Shown: positions 43,941 through 53,066 of the stretch, in pieces
How the letters are laid out: every line of letters begins with the position of its first letter
How positions within the stretch are numbered: position 1 is the first letter of the stretch
Origin: CAKZNE01 sp040222435
Lineage (GTDB): Bacteria; Bacteroidota; Bacteroidia; Flavobacteriales; Schleiferiaceae
Length of the DNA: 64,000 nt
Assembly: GCA_965212245.1 (NCBI GenBank)
Contig: OZ243107.1
Coordinates: 2,604,001-2,668,000 of the forward strand
Direction: 5' to 3'
Made by a program: the position numbers and the translations under genes
Notes under the pieces: generated by a model
The model's input: the letters and a program-made list of their open reading frames with translations, nothing else
What the model was told of the DNA's origin: nothing
Databases searched by the model: none

Positions 43941-44975
43941 TTATAGGTTGTTTTGAGAGGTGTTTTGTGAAATAAAATTATGGATACCATCCATGAAAGA
44001 TTGCTCACCATTAAAGAGAAATTTAACTTCAATGCCTACACTGAACACCTTCATTTGAAGAGCCTCTGGAAGAAGAGGTAATAGGCGTACCCTGTCCTTT
44101 TCGGTGGTAAGCACACACCATGCAGGGTTTTCGGTTAACCGTTTTTTTATCTTCCGGATGTCGGTTTGCGAAAAATCATGGTGATCGGCAAAATTCAGGT
44201 GTTGTTTTACCTTAAAAGCCTTTCGGCTATGCTCAAGAAAAGGCTTGGGATGCGCTATACCGCTTACCAGCAGTACCTCTGATGCAGGGGGAAGGGCTAT
44301 TTCCTGTGGATTTAAAGCCGCACCGTATTGCAGGGTGGTGAAAAACACGTTCTGACTTTCATCCGGTTTAATTTTCCTGCGGATGACCTCGGCCAGTTCA
44401 GGGTTGAGGTGTGGCGGACATTTACTTACCACAATAGTATGGGCGCGTGATTTACCTTTTGAACTCTCCCGCAAATTACCGGCAGGTAAAATCAGATCAT
44501 AGTAAAAAGGGTTTTGAAAGGTGGTAAGAAGTACCTGGAAACCAGGCTTCACATAGCGATGCTGAAACGCATCATCCAGAATAACCACTTCCGGAGGATC
44601 GGTCTGGAGAGCCTCCAGGCCCTGTACTCTCTTCTCACTCAGCACCATGCGGATATCCGGAAATTTCCGGTATAGCTGTAAGGGCTCATCACCAATATCA
44701 CGGGCGGTATGTTCAGGCGTGGCTATAAGTAGCCCGGTGGTTTTACGGCCGTAACCACGGCTAACCACCGCCCGTTCATAAATTTTAAGTTTATCCAGTA
44801 AAAATTCTACCATGGGAGTTTTACCAGTACCTCCGGTACTCAGGTTACCTATGGTAATTACGGGAATGGGAAACGAACGGGAGGGTAACAGACCTTGGTC
44901 AAAGGCCGTGTTTCGTATACGGGTAATGGAGTCGTAGATTAGCGAAAGGGGCCAAAGTAGTCGTCTCCATTGCAT
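43941..44975 (-). CDS. lpxK: Tetraacyldisaccharide 4'-kinase
   Basis: 344 residues. Walker A in ITIGNLSTGGTGKTP (about 40-54), the SRGYGRKT and DDAFQHRYVKPG motifs, and the membrane-facing N-terminal helix characteristic of LpxK. It phosphorylates the 4' position of the lipid A precursor at the inner membrane, so the organism makes lipid A. It sits between miaA and gatB (28-bp and 58-bp gaps). Confidence 0.96.
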   Translation of the reverse strand: MQWRRLLWPLSLIYDSITRIRNTAFDQGLLPSRSFPIPVITIGNLSTGGTGKTPMVEFLLDKLKIYERAVVSRGYGRKTTGLLIATPEHTARDIGDEPLQLYRKFPDIRMVLSEKRVQGLEALQTDPPEVVILDDAFQHRYVKPGFQVLLTTFQNPFYYDLILPAGNLRESSKGKSRAHTIVVSKCPPHLNPELAEVIRRKIKPDESQNVFFTTLQYGAALNPQEIALPPASEVLLVSGIAHPKPFLEHSRKAFKVKQHLNFADHHDFSQTDIRKIKKRLTENPAWCVLTTEKDRVRLLPLLPEALQMKVFSVGIEVKFLFNGEQSFMDGIHNFISQNTSQNNL

Positions 44976-45004
44976 AGTAGTGGTTTAAAGGATCAAAGAT
45001 AAAG

Positions 45005-45910
45005 TTAAGAATCCCATTGCCGGATGAGATAGGACTGAATGGCTGGAAAGTTATGCGGAGAAAACCAGCTTATCTCCGGATCACGTTTAAACCAGGTGAG
45101 TTGCCTTTTAGCGTATCTCCGGCTGTTTTTTTGGATTTCAGTTATAGCTTCTTGGCGGCTGATGTACCCATCAAAAGATTTAAAAAACTCGTTATACCCC
45201 ACGGTACGCAAGGCATTTTTATTTCGATACATTTCCAGAGACCGGACTTCTTTTTCCAGACCCTGGGCTATCATCACTTCCACTCTTTTATTGATCCGCT
45301 GGTATAATTCCGGGCGGGGTAATTCCAATCCAATCTTTACACTACGGAAGGGCCGTACCGCTTTTTCTTGTTTACGAAAACTGGTGTAGGGCTTTCCGGT
45401 GTTACGGATTACTTCCAGCGCCCGTATGATCCTTTGGGGATTTTGACGGTCTACCATATCATAGTATGCCGGATCTTTTTCCATGAGTTCCTTTTGTAAA
45501 GGCCCCAAGCCACTGTTCAAAAATTGCTGGTTCAGTTCCGCTCTGATGGCGATATCACCATCAGGCATGGCATCAAAACCTTCAGTAAGGGCTTTCATAT
45601 ATAAACCGCTGCCTCCTGCCAGAATTACCGTTTCCTTTTCAATAAAGAGTTGATCCATTAACTGTAAAGCCTCTTGTTCAAAGTCTCCGGCATTATAATC
45701 TTCGGCTACTGAGAGATGCCCCACCAGGTGATGCCTGATGAGTTGTTGTTCTTCTGCAGAGGGGGGAGCTGCTCCAACCTTCAGCTCTTTGAAAAACTGA
45801 CGGCTATCAAAAGAAATGATCTCGGTATTAAGCCATCCGGCCAGTTTAAGTGCTATTTCGGTTTTACCTACTGCCGTAGGGCCGCAAATGAAAATGGCTT
45901 TTTTACTCAA
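45005..45910 (-). CDS. miaA: tRNA dimethylallyltransferase
   Basis: 301 residues with P-loop GPTAVGKTE (10-18), ISFDSRQFF, LAGGSGLYMKAL and QNPQRIIRALEV. It prenylates A37 in tRNAs reading UNN codons. Starts 4 bp before the stop of the upstream ion-channel gene. Confidence 0.97.
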   Translation of the reverse strand: MSKKAIFICGPTAVGKTEIALKLAGWLNTEIISFDSRQFFKELKVGAAPPSAEEQQLIRHHLVGHLSVAEDYNAGDFEQEALQLMDQLFIEKETVILAGGSGLYMKALTEGFDAMPDGDIAIRAELNQQFLNSGLGPLQKELMEKDPAYYDMVDRQNPQRIIRALEVIRNTGKPYTSFRKQEKAVRPFRSVKIGLELPRPELYQRINKRVEVMIAQGLEKEVRSLEMYRNKNALRTVGYNEFFKSFDGYISRQEAITEIQKNSRRYAKRQLTWFKRDPEISWFSPHNFPAIQSYLIRQWDS

Positions 45911-46728
45911 AGTTTTGATCCACAGTTTCTACAGTATAAAGAACTTCTGCCTAAACCTTGTTCACCGCAGTTGTTACATTGGCGGGCATTATCTTCATTA
46001 AAGTTGGCTTTACCCATCTCGGCCGTAACAATACCGGTAGGCACAGCTATTATACCATAACCCAATACCATAATTATAGATGCAATTATCTGTCCAAGAG
46101 GAGTTTGAGGTGAAATATCACCGTAGCCCACGGTGGTTAAGGTTACAATGCACCAATAAATACTCACGGGGATACTGCTAAACCCATTCGTTTTGCCTTC
46201 TACCAAAAACATAATGGTTCCCATTATAAACACCACACACATTACAGCCACCAGAAATACGGTGATCTTAATACGGCTGGCTCTGAGTGCTGAGGATAAT
46301 ACCCTGGCTTCACCTAAAAAACGAACCATCTTCAACACCCTGAACACCCGGATAAGCCGAAGGCTGCGGATGGCCATAAAATAATGCGCACCAAAGAAGA
46401 TGAGAGACAGGAAGGTAGGTAATATGGACAATAAGTCTATAATCCCGTAAAAGCTCAGAACGTATTTCCTTTTGCGGTGTACTACCAGTAACCGCATAAT
46501 ATATTCAGTAGTGAAAAGAACGGTGAAAAACCACTCCACATAAAGAAAAACAGTGCGATAATTTGTAGAAAGAGACTCTACACTTTCCAGCATAATGGCA
46601 ACCAGGCTGCCCAGTATGGCCACAAGCAGAACAATGTCAAAATTACGACCGGCCGGAGTTTCCGCTTCAAAAATAATGTCGTGCCAGCGGGCACGCCAAC
46701 TATTGCTATCGGGATAACGGTTACTCAC
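45907..46728 (-). CDS. Voltage-gated-type potassium channel with C-terminal zinc ribbon
   Basis: 273 residues, six membrane helices with an S4-like helix of repeated arginines (RSLRLIRVFRVLKMVRF), a pore loop with selectivity filter TVGYGD, and a zinc-ribbon-like tail with two CxxC pairs (CNNCGEQG and YCRNCG). The topology is that of bacterial voltage-gated K+ channels (ion_trans). The cytoplasmic tail may bind zinc. It overlaps the ABC permease and miaA genes by 4 bp each, an unusual place for a channel. Confidence 0.92.
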   Translation of the reverse strand: MSNRYPDSNSWRARWHDIIFEAETPAGRNFDIVLLVAILGSLVAIMLESVESLSTNYRTVFLYVEWFFTVLFTTEYIMRLLVVHRKRKYVLSFYGIIDLLSILPTFLSLIFFGAHYFMAIRSLRLIRVFRVLKMVRFLGEARVLSSALRASRIKITVFLVAVMCVVFIMGTIMFLVEGKTNGFSSIPVSIYWCIVTLTTVGYGDISPQTPLGQIIASIIMVLGYGIIAVPTGIVTAEMGKANFNEDNARQCNNCGEQGLGRSSLYCRNCGSKL

Positions 46729-47540
46729 AGATCTCTTTTTTTAAGAATGAACCAACCTCCCAGGGCCATAAGTACGGTGTATAGGATGGTCATAAAAAAA
46801 TGGTTGTAGGGAATGCTGTCAGGTGATTTGATGCCCAGAAAATTATCTACCTGAAATAAACGGGTAAAGGGTTGCAGTATCATTTCACGGGAAGGGCGTG
46901 TGGGCAGGTAATCTGAAACAGGCGTTCCGATGGCCCAGCCTGCCACAGGCTCTGCTATAAAGTAATACAGCAAAATGATAATCACAGTAATGGTGCTCCT
47001 TTTAAATAAAAAAGTAAGAAACAGGGCCATTACCATGAGAAAGAGTACTTCAGCAAAGTAGGCCAGCAGGTAATCCGCATTTTGTAGGTAATCTGCAGTA
47101 ACAGCTTCCGGATTATATAGCATAGCTATAATCAAAGTGTTTACACCTATGATGAGTAAGCTGGCCAGGGCAAAAAGTAAAGCAGAAAGTAATTTGGAGG
47201 TATAAAATTCACCGATGCTCAAGCCGTCAATAATATTTTGCCGGTAGGTTTTATACTGGTATTCATTGCTCACAAAGAAGATGAGCAGGAAGGCCGGAAT
47301 GAATTTAAAATAGCCGGCCATATAAGTGATATTCTGCCAGATATAGGGGAGTTTATAGAAACCGGCCTCACCAAAATTGAGTAGCCTCCGGCCCTCCGGA
47401 TTGGCCGGGTCGTTGGTTTCCCATTCAATGCTTCCGGCTTTGGAAACCAGCAATACCATACACAGGGCATATAAGCCAAAGCCGATCCAGAAAAAAGGAT
47501 GGCCTTTGAACTTGAGCCATTCTATCTTAAGCAGTTTCAT
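46725..47540 (-). CDS. ABC-2 type transporter permease
   Basis: 271 residues with six hydrophobic helices and a large first extracytoplasmic loop (EWETNDPANPEGRRLLNFGE), typical of ABC-2 export permeases (YQYKTYRQNIIDGLSIGEFY). It overlaps the ATPase gene by 14 bp and the channel gene by 4 bp. It forms the membrane part of an exporter with that ATPase. Substrate is unknown. Confidence 0.88.
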   Translation of the reverse strand: MKLLKIEWLKFKGHPFFWIGFGLYALCMVLLVSKAGSIEWETNDPANPEGRRLLNFGEAGFYKLPYIWQNITYMAGYFKFIPAFLLIFFVSNEYQYKTYRQNIIDGLSIGEFYTSKLLSALLFALASLLIIGVNTLIIAMLYNPEAVTADYLQNADYLLAYFAEVLFLMVMALFLTFLFKRSTITVIIILLYYFIAEPVAGWAIGTPVSDYLPTRPSREMILQPFTRLFQVDNFLGIKSPDSIPYNHFFMTILYTVLMALGGWFILKKRDL

Positions 47541-48438
47541 GATCGGTATTGGTTTTAATGAGGTTGAGGAATTGTTTTTCCAAACTGTTTTTACGGAATA
47601 TCAAATGGCTTACAAATACGTCCTTTTGAACCAGCTTCCGGTTGAGGTCTGCCGGTAGTATTTGCCGGTTGAGGATCAACACCAGGCGGCCATCTTTTTC
47701 ACGAATGCTTTCAATACCGTCCATGCTTTGCAATGCGGTTCTCAATTTATCCATATCCGGAGCCTGTACTTCTATAAAGCCATCGTGTCCGGTAAGGTCT
47801 TCAACTTTTCCCTGAAAGATGAGGTCGCCCTTGCGCAGCACAGCTACATGCGTACAAACTTTTTCAATTTCGTAGAGCAGGTGACTGGCCAGAATAACGG
47901 TGATACCCCGCTGGGCAATTTCCAGAATCATAGCCCGGATCTCGGCTATACCCTCCGGGTCAAGCCCGTTGGTGGGCTCATCAAGTACTAAAACTTCAGG
48001 CTCACTCAATAAGGCAGCTGCTATGGCCAGGCGTTGTTTCATTCCCAGGCTGTAGGTTTTGAACTTGCTCTTAGCCCTTTCAATAAGGTTTACCGTTTGA
48101 AGAACACCCTTAATATCCGGTTCTTTAATTTCTTTAATGGTGGCTATGATCTTCAGGTTGTCATTAGCAGACAGATAAGGATAGAAGTTGGGTGTTTCAA
48201 GAAGCGCACCTACCTTTTGTTTTACTTCAAAGGAATGGTTACCACCAAACCATTGGAAAGATCCTGCTGAGGGACGCGTTACACCGAGCACCATTCCGAG
48301 GGTGGTGGTTTTCCCACTGCCGTTGGGGCCCAGTATACCAAAAACACTACCCTTGGGTACCGCCAGGTCTAATTTATTTACTGCGGTGAGTGTGCCGTAG
48401 CGCTTGGTAAGCGCTTGGGTTTTAAGTACTTTTTCCAA
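47527..48438 (-). CDS. ABC transporter ATP-binding protein
   Basis: 303 residues. Walker A GPNGSGKTT, signature YSLGMKQR, Walker B VLVLDEPTNGLD, and a C-terminal extension of about 85 residues seen in ABC-2 exporter ATPases of the CcmA/DrrA type. It opens the packed run ATPase-permease-channel-miaA-lpxK-gatB-TlpA. Confidence 0.94.
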   Translation of the reverse strand: MEKVLKTQALTKRYGTLTAVNKLDLAVPKGSVFGILGPNGSGKTTTLGMVLGVTRPSAGSFQWFGGNHSFEVKQKVGALLETPNFYPYLSANDNLKIIATIKEIKEPDIKGVLQTVNLIERAKSKFKTYSLGMKQRLAIAAALLSEPEVLVLDEPTNGLDPEGIAEIRAMILEIAQRGITVILASHLLYEIEKVCTHVAVLRKGDLIFQGKVEDLTGHDGFIEVQAPDMDKLRTALQSMDGIESIREKDGRLVLILNRQILPADLNRKLVQKDVFVSHLIFRKNSLEKQFLNLIKTNTDHETA

Positions 48439-48540
48439 GTTTTGTTAATATCTCAGATTACGTTTAAATGGCTAATTTTAATAAATTTGAGTAACTATCC
48501 TCTTGATATCCGAATAATATTCACAAAAAATCTTGTGCCG

Positions 48541-48837
48541 ATGGTAACAAACTTTAGAGAAGTACCCGTAATTGAGAAAGAGATTATAAATGAATTGACC
48601 TTTCCGGTGCATGAGGTTTTGAGTAATAAAGACTCTATCCGTGATAGACTTTTTGCTCTTCACCGTGCCACCAGTTTAGGCAACCTTGATAAACACAAGG
48701 TAACCATAGTATTTGAGGATAGTGAAGGAATGAAAAAAGTATGTACCACCATTTGGGCCATGACGGATCGTAAGATCCTGCTGAAAGCCGGGCGGTCCAT
48801 ACCGGTTTCACGAATTCACTCTGTAATCATAAATTAA
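48541..48837 (+). CDS. Conserved-looking 98-residue hypothetical protein
   Basis: 98 residues from the ATG at 48541. A longer frame starts inside the divergent ABC gene and is not used. The sequence is compact and charged (FREVPVIEKEIINELTFPVH, VCTTIWAMTDRKILLKAGRS, IPVSRIHSVIIN) with no signal peptide. I believe similar proteins are widespread in the phylum but can name no function. It overlaps the convergent pRiA4b-type gene by 4 bp. Confidence 0.65.
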   Translation: MVTNFREVPVIEKEIINELTFPVHEVLSNKDSIRDRLFALHRATSLGNLDKHKVTIVFEDSEGMKKVCTTIWAMTDRKILLKAGRSIPVSRIHSVIIN

Positions 48838-49343
48838 CCCTCGTAATAACTGTCTTCCCAGTTATCTTCATTGTCGGTCTGTTCGCCCTCCTCAAAATAG
48901 GAATCATCCGCCAGGTTGGTGCTTTCCATCATTTTTACCGGAGCCTGAGAAGGGCGCATACCCTGTATCTGATGAATAAGCGGAGCGGATAGAGCGTCCT
49001 TTTCTTCAATAGCTACCACTTCCAGAAAAAACGTCCAGAGGTTGAGAAAATCATACACATAGATCATCCGGGTCCCCTTTTCCGGCATTACCTGATTTAT
49101 CTGTTTTTGAGCCATTAACTCAGAATCACCTGAATTGCCAAAGTTCACCAGGCTTATCTCTTTTCCCTGTTCCCAGTCTTTATTACTGATAAAAAATGAC
49201 GCCATTTCACCTTTATAAAGATCGAAAGCAGAAATTATGCTCTCGTGCAGCGTATTTAATTTATTCTCTCCGTTTAGCTCAATGTCGCGTATTACATCTT
49301 CATCAGTATCCAGTACAACACGTACGCGATAATTCATAGTCAT
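48834..49343 (-). CDS. pRiA4b ORF-3-like protein
   Basis: 169 residues. The first 110 match the plasmid pRiA4b ORF-3 (IS1096 passenger TnpR-like) fold: YRVRVVLDTDEDVIRDIELN, LHESIISAFDL, YVYDFLNLWTFFLEVV. The last 40 are acidic and disordered. No transposase or inverted repeats are present, so the family name does not imply a mobile element here. Starts 4 bp before the stop of cca. Confidence 0.78.
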   Translation of the reverse strand: MTMNYRVRVVLDTDEDVIRDIELNGENKLNTLHESIISAFDLYKGEMASFFISNKDWEQGKEISLVNFGNSGDSELMAQKQINQVMPEKGTRMIYVYDFLNLWTFFLEVVAIEEKDALSAPLIHQIQGMRPSQAPVKMMESTNLADDSYFEEGEQTDNEDNWEDSYYEG

Positions 49344-50755
49344 TTATTTTTATCAGTTTTTAATCCTAATTCTGCTCCCCTGGCCAGCATAAATTCACGG
49401 GCCTCTTCTTGGTTGTTGGCAATGGTACCTTCCAGTATAGCTTCTTTAATAGCTTCTTTGATCAATCCTATTTCACGGCCGGGAGGCAGGTTAAAGGTTT
49501 CCATGATCTCTGCACCATCTATTGGAGGTTGCCAATTGCGTACCTTATCCTTTTCTTCTACCTCCTTTAGTTTTTCTCTAACCGTTCTGAAGTTGGATAA
49601 AAAACGTTTTTTCTTTTTCTCATTTCGGGTAGTAATATCGGCCTCACATAATAACATCAGATCTTCAATATCATCACCCGCATCAAAAAGTAATCTGCGG
49701 GCAGCACTATCCGTTGCCTGATCATCGGTAACCGCTATTGGGCGGCTACTCATGCGTATGATCTTTTGAGTATAGCGTAATTCCCTGCCCAGGGGTAATT
49801 TCAGGCGCTGAAAAACCTTTTTGGCCATTTTAGCACCAACAAATTCATGGTGGTGAAACGTCCAGCCGGAGTTGGACAGGAACTTCTTAGTTACGGGCTT
49901 ACCAATATCATGAAAGAGCGCTGCGTAGCGGAGGTAAAGGTTCTCAGTATTTTCCGAAATATTATCCACTACCTGAAGGGTGTGGAAAAAATTATCTTTA
50001 TGTAATTGCCCGTCTACTTCTTCTACGCCCTGCAGGTCTGCTACTTCAGGTAAAAAGTGCGGCAGTAGGTGGGTTTCAAAAAGCAGCCGTAAACCAATGG
50101 ATGGTTTGGGCGCCAGCATGATCTTATTGAGCTCTTCGGTTATACGTTCTGCACTTATAATTTCCAATCGTTCATGTTGCTCAAGAATAGCGCTAAGACT
50201 TTGCTCCTCAATGGTAAAGCTCAACTGGGTGGCAAAGCGAATGGCACGCATCATACGCAAGGGATCATCGGAGTAGGTAATTACAGGATCAAGTGGTGTA
50301 CGTATGGTACCACTTTTCAGATCTTTAAGGCCGTTAAAGGGGTCCAGCAGTTTACCAAAGTGGTTTTGGTTAAGCCCTATAGCCAGGGCGTTAATGGTAA
50401 AGTCCCTGCGGTTTTGATCATCTTCCAGAGTACCATCTTCCACTATCGGCTTGCGGCTTTCCTGGCGGTATGATTCCTTGCGTGCGCCTACAAACTCCAG
50501 TTCAAAGCCCTTGTGTAATACCTGAGCCGTTCCAAAGTTTTTGAATACGGTTACTTTACTATGCCCCAGTTTATCAGCTACTTTTTGAGCCAGTTCAATG
50601 CCCCGTCCGATAGCTACAATATCAATGTCTTTAGGATCTTTGCGTTGGAGGATCTTATCTCTTACGTAACCACCTATTACGTAGGCATCCACGCCTAATT
50701 CATCGGCAGCGGCACCTATGATTTTGAATATTTTGCCTGAAACGAGTTCCTCCAT
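49340..50755 (-). CDS. cca: CCA-adding enzyme / poly(A) polymerase family protein with HD domain
   Basis: 471 residues. Nucleotidyltransferase motifs GGYVRD and DPKDIDIVAIG (about 28-53), RRDFTINALAIGL, and an HD-type domain (RYAALFHDIGKPVTKK, HHHEFVGAKMA). The enzyme adds or repairs the 3'-CCA of tRNA. Fused HD domains suggest phosphohydrolase activity. It overlaps the pRiA4b-type gene by 4 bp. Confidence 0.93.
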   Translation of the reverse strand: MEELVSGKIFKIIGAAADELGVDAYVIGGYVRDKILQRKDPKDIDIVAIGRGIELAQKVADKLGHSKVTVFKNFGTAQVLHKGFELEFVGARKESYRQESRKPIVEDGTLEDDQNRRDFTINALAIGLNQNHFGKLLDPFNGLKDLKSGTIRTPLDPVITYSDDPLRMMRAIRFATQLSFTIEEQSLSAILEQHERLEIISAERITEELNKIMLAPKPSIGLRLLFETHLLPHFLPEVADLQGVEEVDGQLHKDNFFHTLQVVDNISENTENLYLRYAALFHDIGKPVTKKFLSNSGWTFHHHEFVGAKMAKKVFQRLKLPLGRELRYTQKIIRMSSRPIAVTDDQATDSAARRLLFDAGDDIEDLMLLCEADITTRNEKKKKRFLSNFRTVREKLKEVEEKDKVRNWQPPIDGAEIMETFNLPPGREIGLIKEAIKEAILEGTIANNQEEAREFMLARGAELGLKTDKNK

Positions 50756-50764
50756 TCCCGCTTT

Positions 50765-51115
50765 TTACACAAATACTTTTTCAGAATATACGCCCATAAT
50801 GATCAACAGGATCAACAGAACATAAATGAAAATATGGATGCGCTTTACACTGCGCTTCAATTGGTTAAGTTCTTCTTTATCATCATCCAATACCACGGCA
50901 TACATAAGTGGAAACAATAAAAATGCTTCCCAGCGCAAGGCTCTTTCTCTTGTATCTGTATAATCGAACTGTATGAAATCACTAATATTACCCTTTTTCT
51001 TTTTGCGTGAAATACGAAGGTATTGCAATTGAATGCCGGCCTTAACGATAAAAAGGATCAGGATAGCCAGCATGATGATGATGGCAGAAAAAATGAAAAT
51101 AAATTGCAACAGCAT
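50765..51115 (-). CDS. Small membrane protein of unknown function
   Basis: 116 residues from the ATG at 51113-51115; an ATG at 51163 would add 16 weak residues. Two membrane helices, at about 3-27 and 91-110, with a charged cytoplasmic middle (RISRKKKKGNISDFIQFDYT, DDDKEELNQLKRSVKRIH). Not recognised. It lies 9 bp before cca in the same direction. Confidence 0.6.
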   Translation of the reverse strand: MLLQFIFIFSAIIIMLAILILFIVKAGIQLQYLRISRKKKKGNISDFIQFDYTDTRERALRWEAFLLFPLMYAVVLDDDKEELNQLKRSVKRIHIFIYVLLILLIIMGVYSEKVFV

Positions 51116-51195
51116 TGAAGGCCTTTGTCTAACGGGCGGCAAAAGTACAGCTATCCACAGCAATAGACAAGCTTTTTACAGCTTTGAAGATCAAG

Positions 51196-51963
51196 CTATT
51201 GCTTTTTAATGGGCTCTCCTTCATGAATGCGCCAAATCTTAAGTGAACGCAGAAAAATATAATAGGAAGAATGAGCGGCCAATATAAAGCCAACCTTTCC
51301 ATCCAGTATACCCAATTGTAAAAAGTACTTTTTGAAGAAGGTGAAGGCCGGCTTAACCAATAGTTGGTAAGCGCCTACCTTTTTCACCCGTTTTACCCGG
51401 TCATAAGCTCCCCAGGAAGTATAACGGTCTGCTTTAAAAAGCATGTGTTCCAGGCTCTTATATGTATAATGCTGAAGTTTATTTTTAAGGTAGCCAACTG
51501 ATCCGTCTACCAATACTTCTGCGTGTACATGTTTGTTTTCGTAGCGGCTCTTACTTTTACGGAACAAACGGATCACCTTATCGCCCTGCCAGCCACTGTA
51601 ATTGAGCTTGCGTCCCATAAGGTAATTCTGGCGATAGATCCAGTAGGCATCTTTGGTATTTTCTTCCGTTAAAATTTTCTCAATTTCAGCCCTTAAGTCC
51701 GGGGTAACCCGTTCATCAGCATCCAGTAAAAGAATCCATTCATGAGACGCCTGAGGAATGGCCCAGTTTTTTTGAGAGGCGGAATGCTCGTATTCACGTT
51801 GTAAAAGACGAATATCAAACTGTTGCGCCAGTTCTACAGTACGGTCAGTAGAATAGGAATCTACTACCATAACTTCATCGGCAAAGCTCACTGAGTGAAT
51901 GGCTGCTTCAATATTGTGCTCCTCGTTACCCGTGGGAATAATGGCTGTAAGTTTTTGCTTCAT
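51196..51963 (-). CDS. Family 2 glycosyltransferase (LPS core type)
   Basis: 255 residues with a GT-A fold: nucleotide-sugar site at the N-terminus (AIIPTGNEEHNIEAAIHSV), a DxD-like LLDADERV (about 93-100), and acceptor-side W-x-G-D-K. It resembles WaaE/KdtX-type core glycosyltransferases. Overlaps the GT4 gene by 4 bp, so both probably act in one LPS or glycan pathway. Confidence 0.88.
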   Translation of the reverse strand: MKQKLTAIIPTGNEEHNIEAAIHSVSFADEVMVVDSYSTDRTVELAQQFDIRLLQREYEHSASQKNWAIPQASHEWILLLDADERVTPDLRAEIEKILTEENTKDAYWIYRQNYLMGRKLNYSGWQGDKVIRLFRKSKSRYENKHVHAEVLVDGSVGYLKNKLQHYTYKSLEHMLFKADRYTSWGAYDRVKRVKKVGAYQLLVKPAFTFFKKYFLQLGILDGKVGFILAAHSSYYIFLRSLKIWRIHEGEPIKKQ

Positions 51964-53060
51964 ATCAAACTTGAATACAGGTTTTGCCAGTGGGAGGCAA
52001 TTTTGTCATCTTTAAAATGCTGCGCAAAGGTATAACCACTTATGCTCATCTGCTTTTGCAGGTCTTCTGAACCCCAAACACGATCTATGGCCTGCGTAAG
52101 TTCTTCCAGGCTATCCGGATCTATCAATAAGCTGGCAGGCCCGGCAACTTCCGGTAATGAGCTGATGTTGGAGGTGATTACCGGGGTTTTACTTACTAAT
52201 GCTTCCAATACGGGAATACCAAAACCCTCAAAAGCAGAAGGGTACGTAAAAAGATTGGCACCCTGATAAATAGCAGCCAGGTGTTCATTGTTCCATACAG
52301 ATGGTGTATGAATCAATCCGGTATTAATTTCAGGGGCCACATACTGTTTCCAGTATTTAGTAGCCCTTCCGATTAATACCAATGGAATATTTAGTTTTTG
52401 CGCTGCTTTTACTACGTGGCCTACATTCTTACGTTGCTCTAAGGTGCCTACAAAGAGCATATATTTTTCGGGAAGGCCGTACTGCCTGCGTACCTCTTCA
52501 ATTTCCTCCTGACTTTTTTCGTTCCAGAAAAGAGGAGCACAACCCTGGTAGATCACCTTAACTTTTTCAGCCGGGATATCCAGGTATTTCTCCAGGTCTT
52601 TTCGGGTTTGCTCACTTATGGCTACAATGCTGTTTGCCTGCCTGCAGGCCAGTTTTAACTTTCGGGTGTAGATTTTTCGGTCAATGGGCTTATAGAGTTC
52701 AGGTCTGCGCAAAAAGATCACATCGTGAACGCTTACCACTGAGGGTACGCCTCTCTTTTTTAATCCGGCCGGTAGTTCCTGGCTCAGGCCGTGAAAAAGA
52801 TCTACTTTATCTTTCTTAGCCCTTTCAGAGAGCAGGCGTTGACGCCAAATGTTTACAAACAAGGGGTTTTTAAAACTGGGACGTAGTTCTTTTATAAAAG
52901 GCCATTCATCACCAAAGGCGATTTTCGGCTTTTTAGGATTGTACAGGTAATACTCATTACCGGGGTAAGAAAGAGCCAGTGCCCGGATCAGGTTTCGGCT
53001 GAAATTACCAAGACCGCTATGATTGTGAAAAACCCGTTTTGCTTCGTAGCCTATGCGCAT
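51960..53060 (-). CDS. Family 4 glycosyltransferase
   Basis: 366 residues with a GT-B fold: N-terminal acceptor domain starting MRIGYEAKRVFHNHSGLGNF, C-terminal donor domain with YMLFVGTLEQRKN and the E-x7-E element in FEGFGIPVLEALVSK. Likely adds hexose or mannose in surface polysaccharide or LPS. It follows the dihydroorotase-like gene by 6 bp and overlaps the GT2 gene. Confidence 0.9.
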   Translation of the reverse strand: MRIGYEAKRVFHNHSGLGNFSRNLIRALALSYPGNEYYLYNPKKPKIAFGDEWPFIKELRPSFKNPLFVNIWRQRLLSERAKKDKVDLFHGLSQELPAGLKKRGVPSVVSVHDVIFLRRPELYKPIDRKIYTRKLKLACRQANSIVAISEQTRKDLEKYLDIPAEKVKVIYQGCAPLFWNEKSQEEIEEVRRQYGLPEKYMLFVGTLEQRKNVGHVVKAAQKLNIPLVLIGRATKYWKQYVAPEINTGLIHTPSVWNNEHLAAIYQGANLFTYPSAFEGFGIPVLEALVSKTPVITSNISSLPEVAGPASLLIDPDSLEELTQAIDRVWGSEDLQKQMSISGYTFAQHFKDDKIASHWQNLYSSLI

Positions 53061-53066
53061 CCACTC

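Noticed and set aside
48415..48540. Extended start of the 98-residue protein
   Set aside because: It would overlap the start region of the divergent ABC ATPase and gives a leader unlike the rest of the protein; the ATG at 48541 is preferred.
48834..49343. Possible transposon fragment because of the IS1096 passenger family name
   Set aside because: No transposase, terminal inverted repeats or target duplications are near; this family occurs widely as a normal chromosomal gene.
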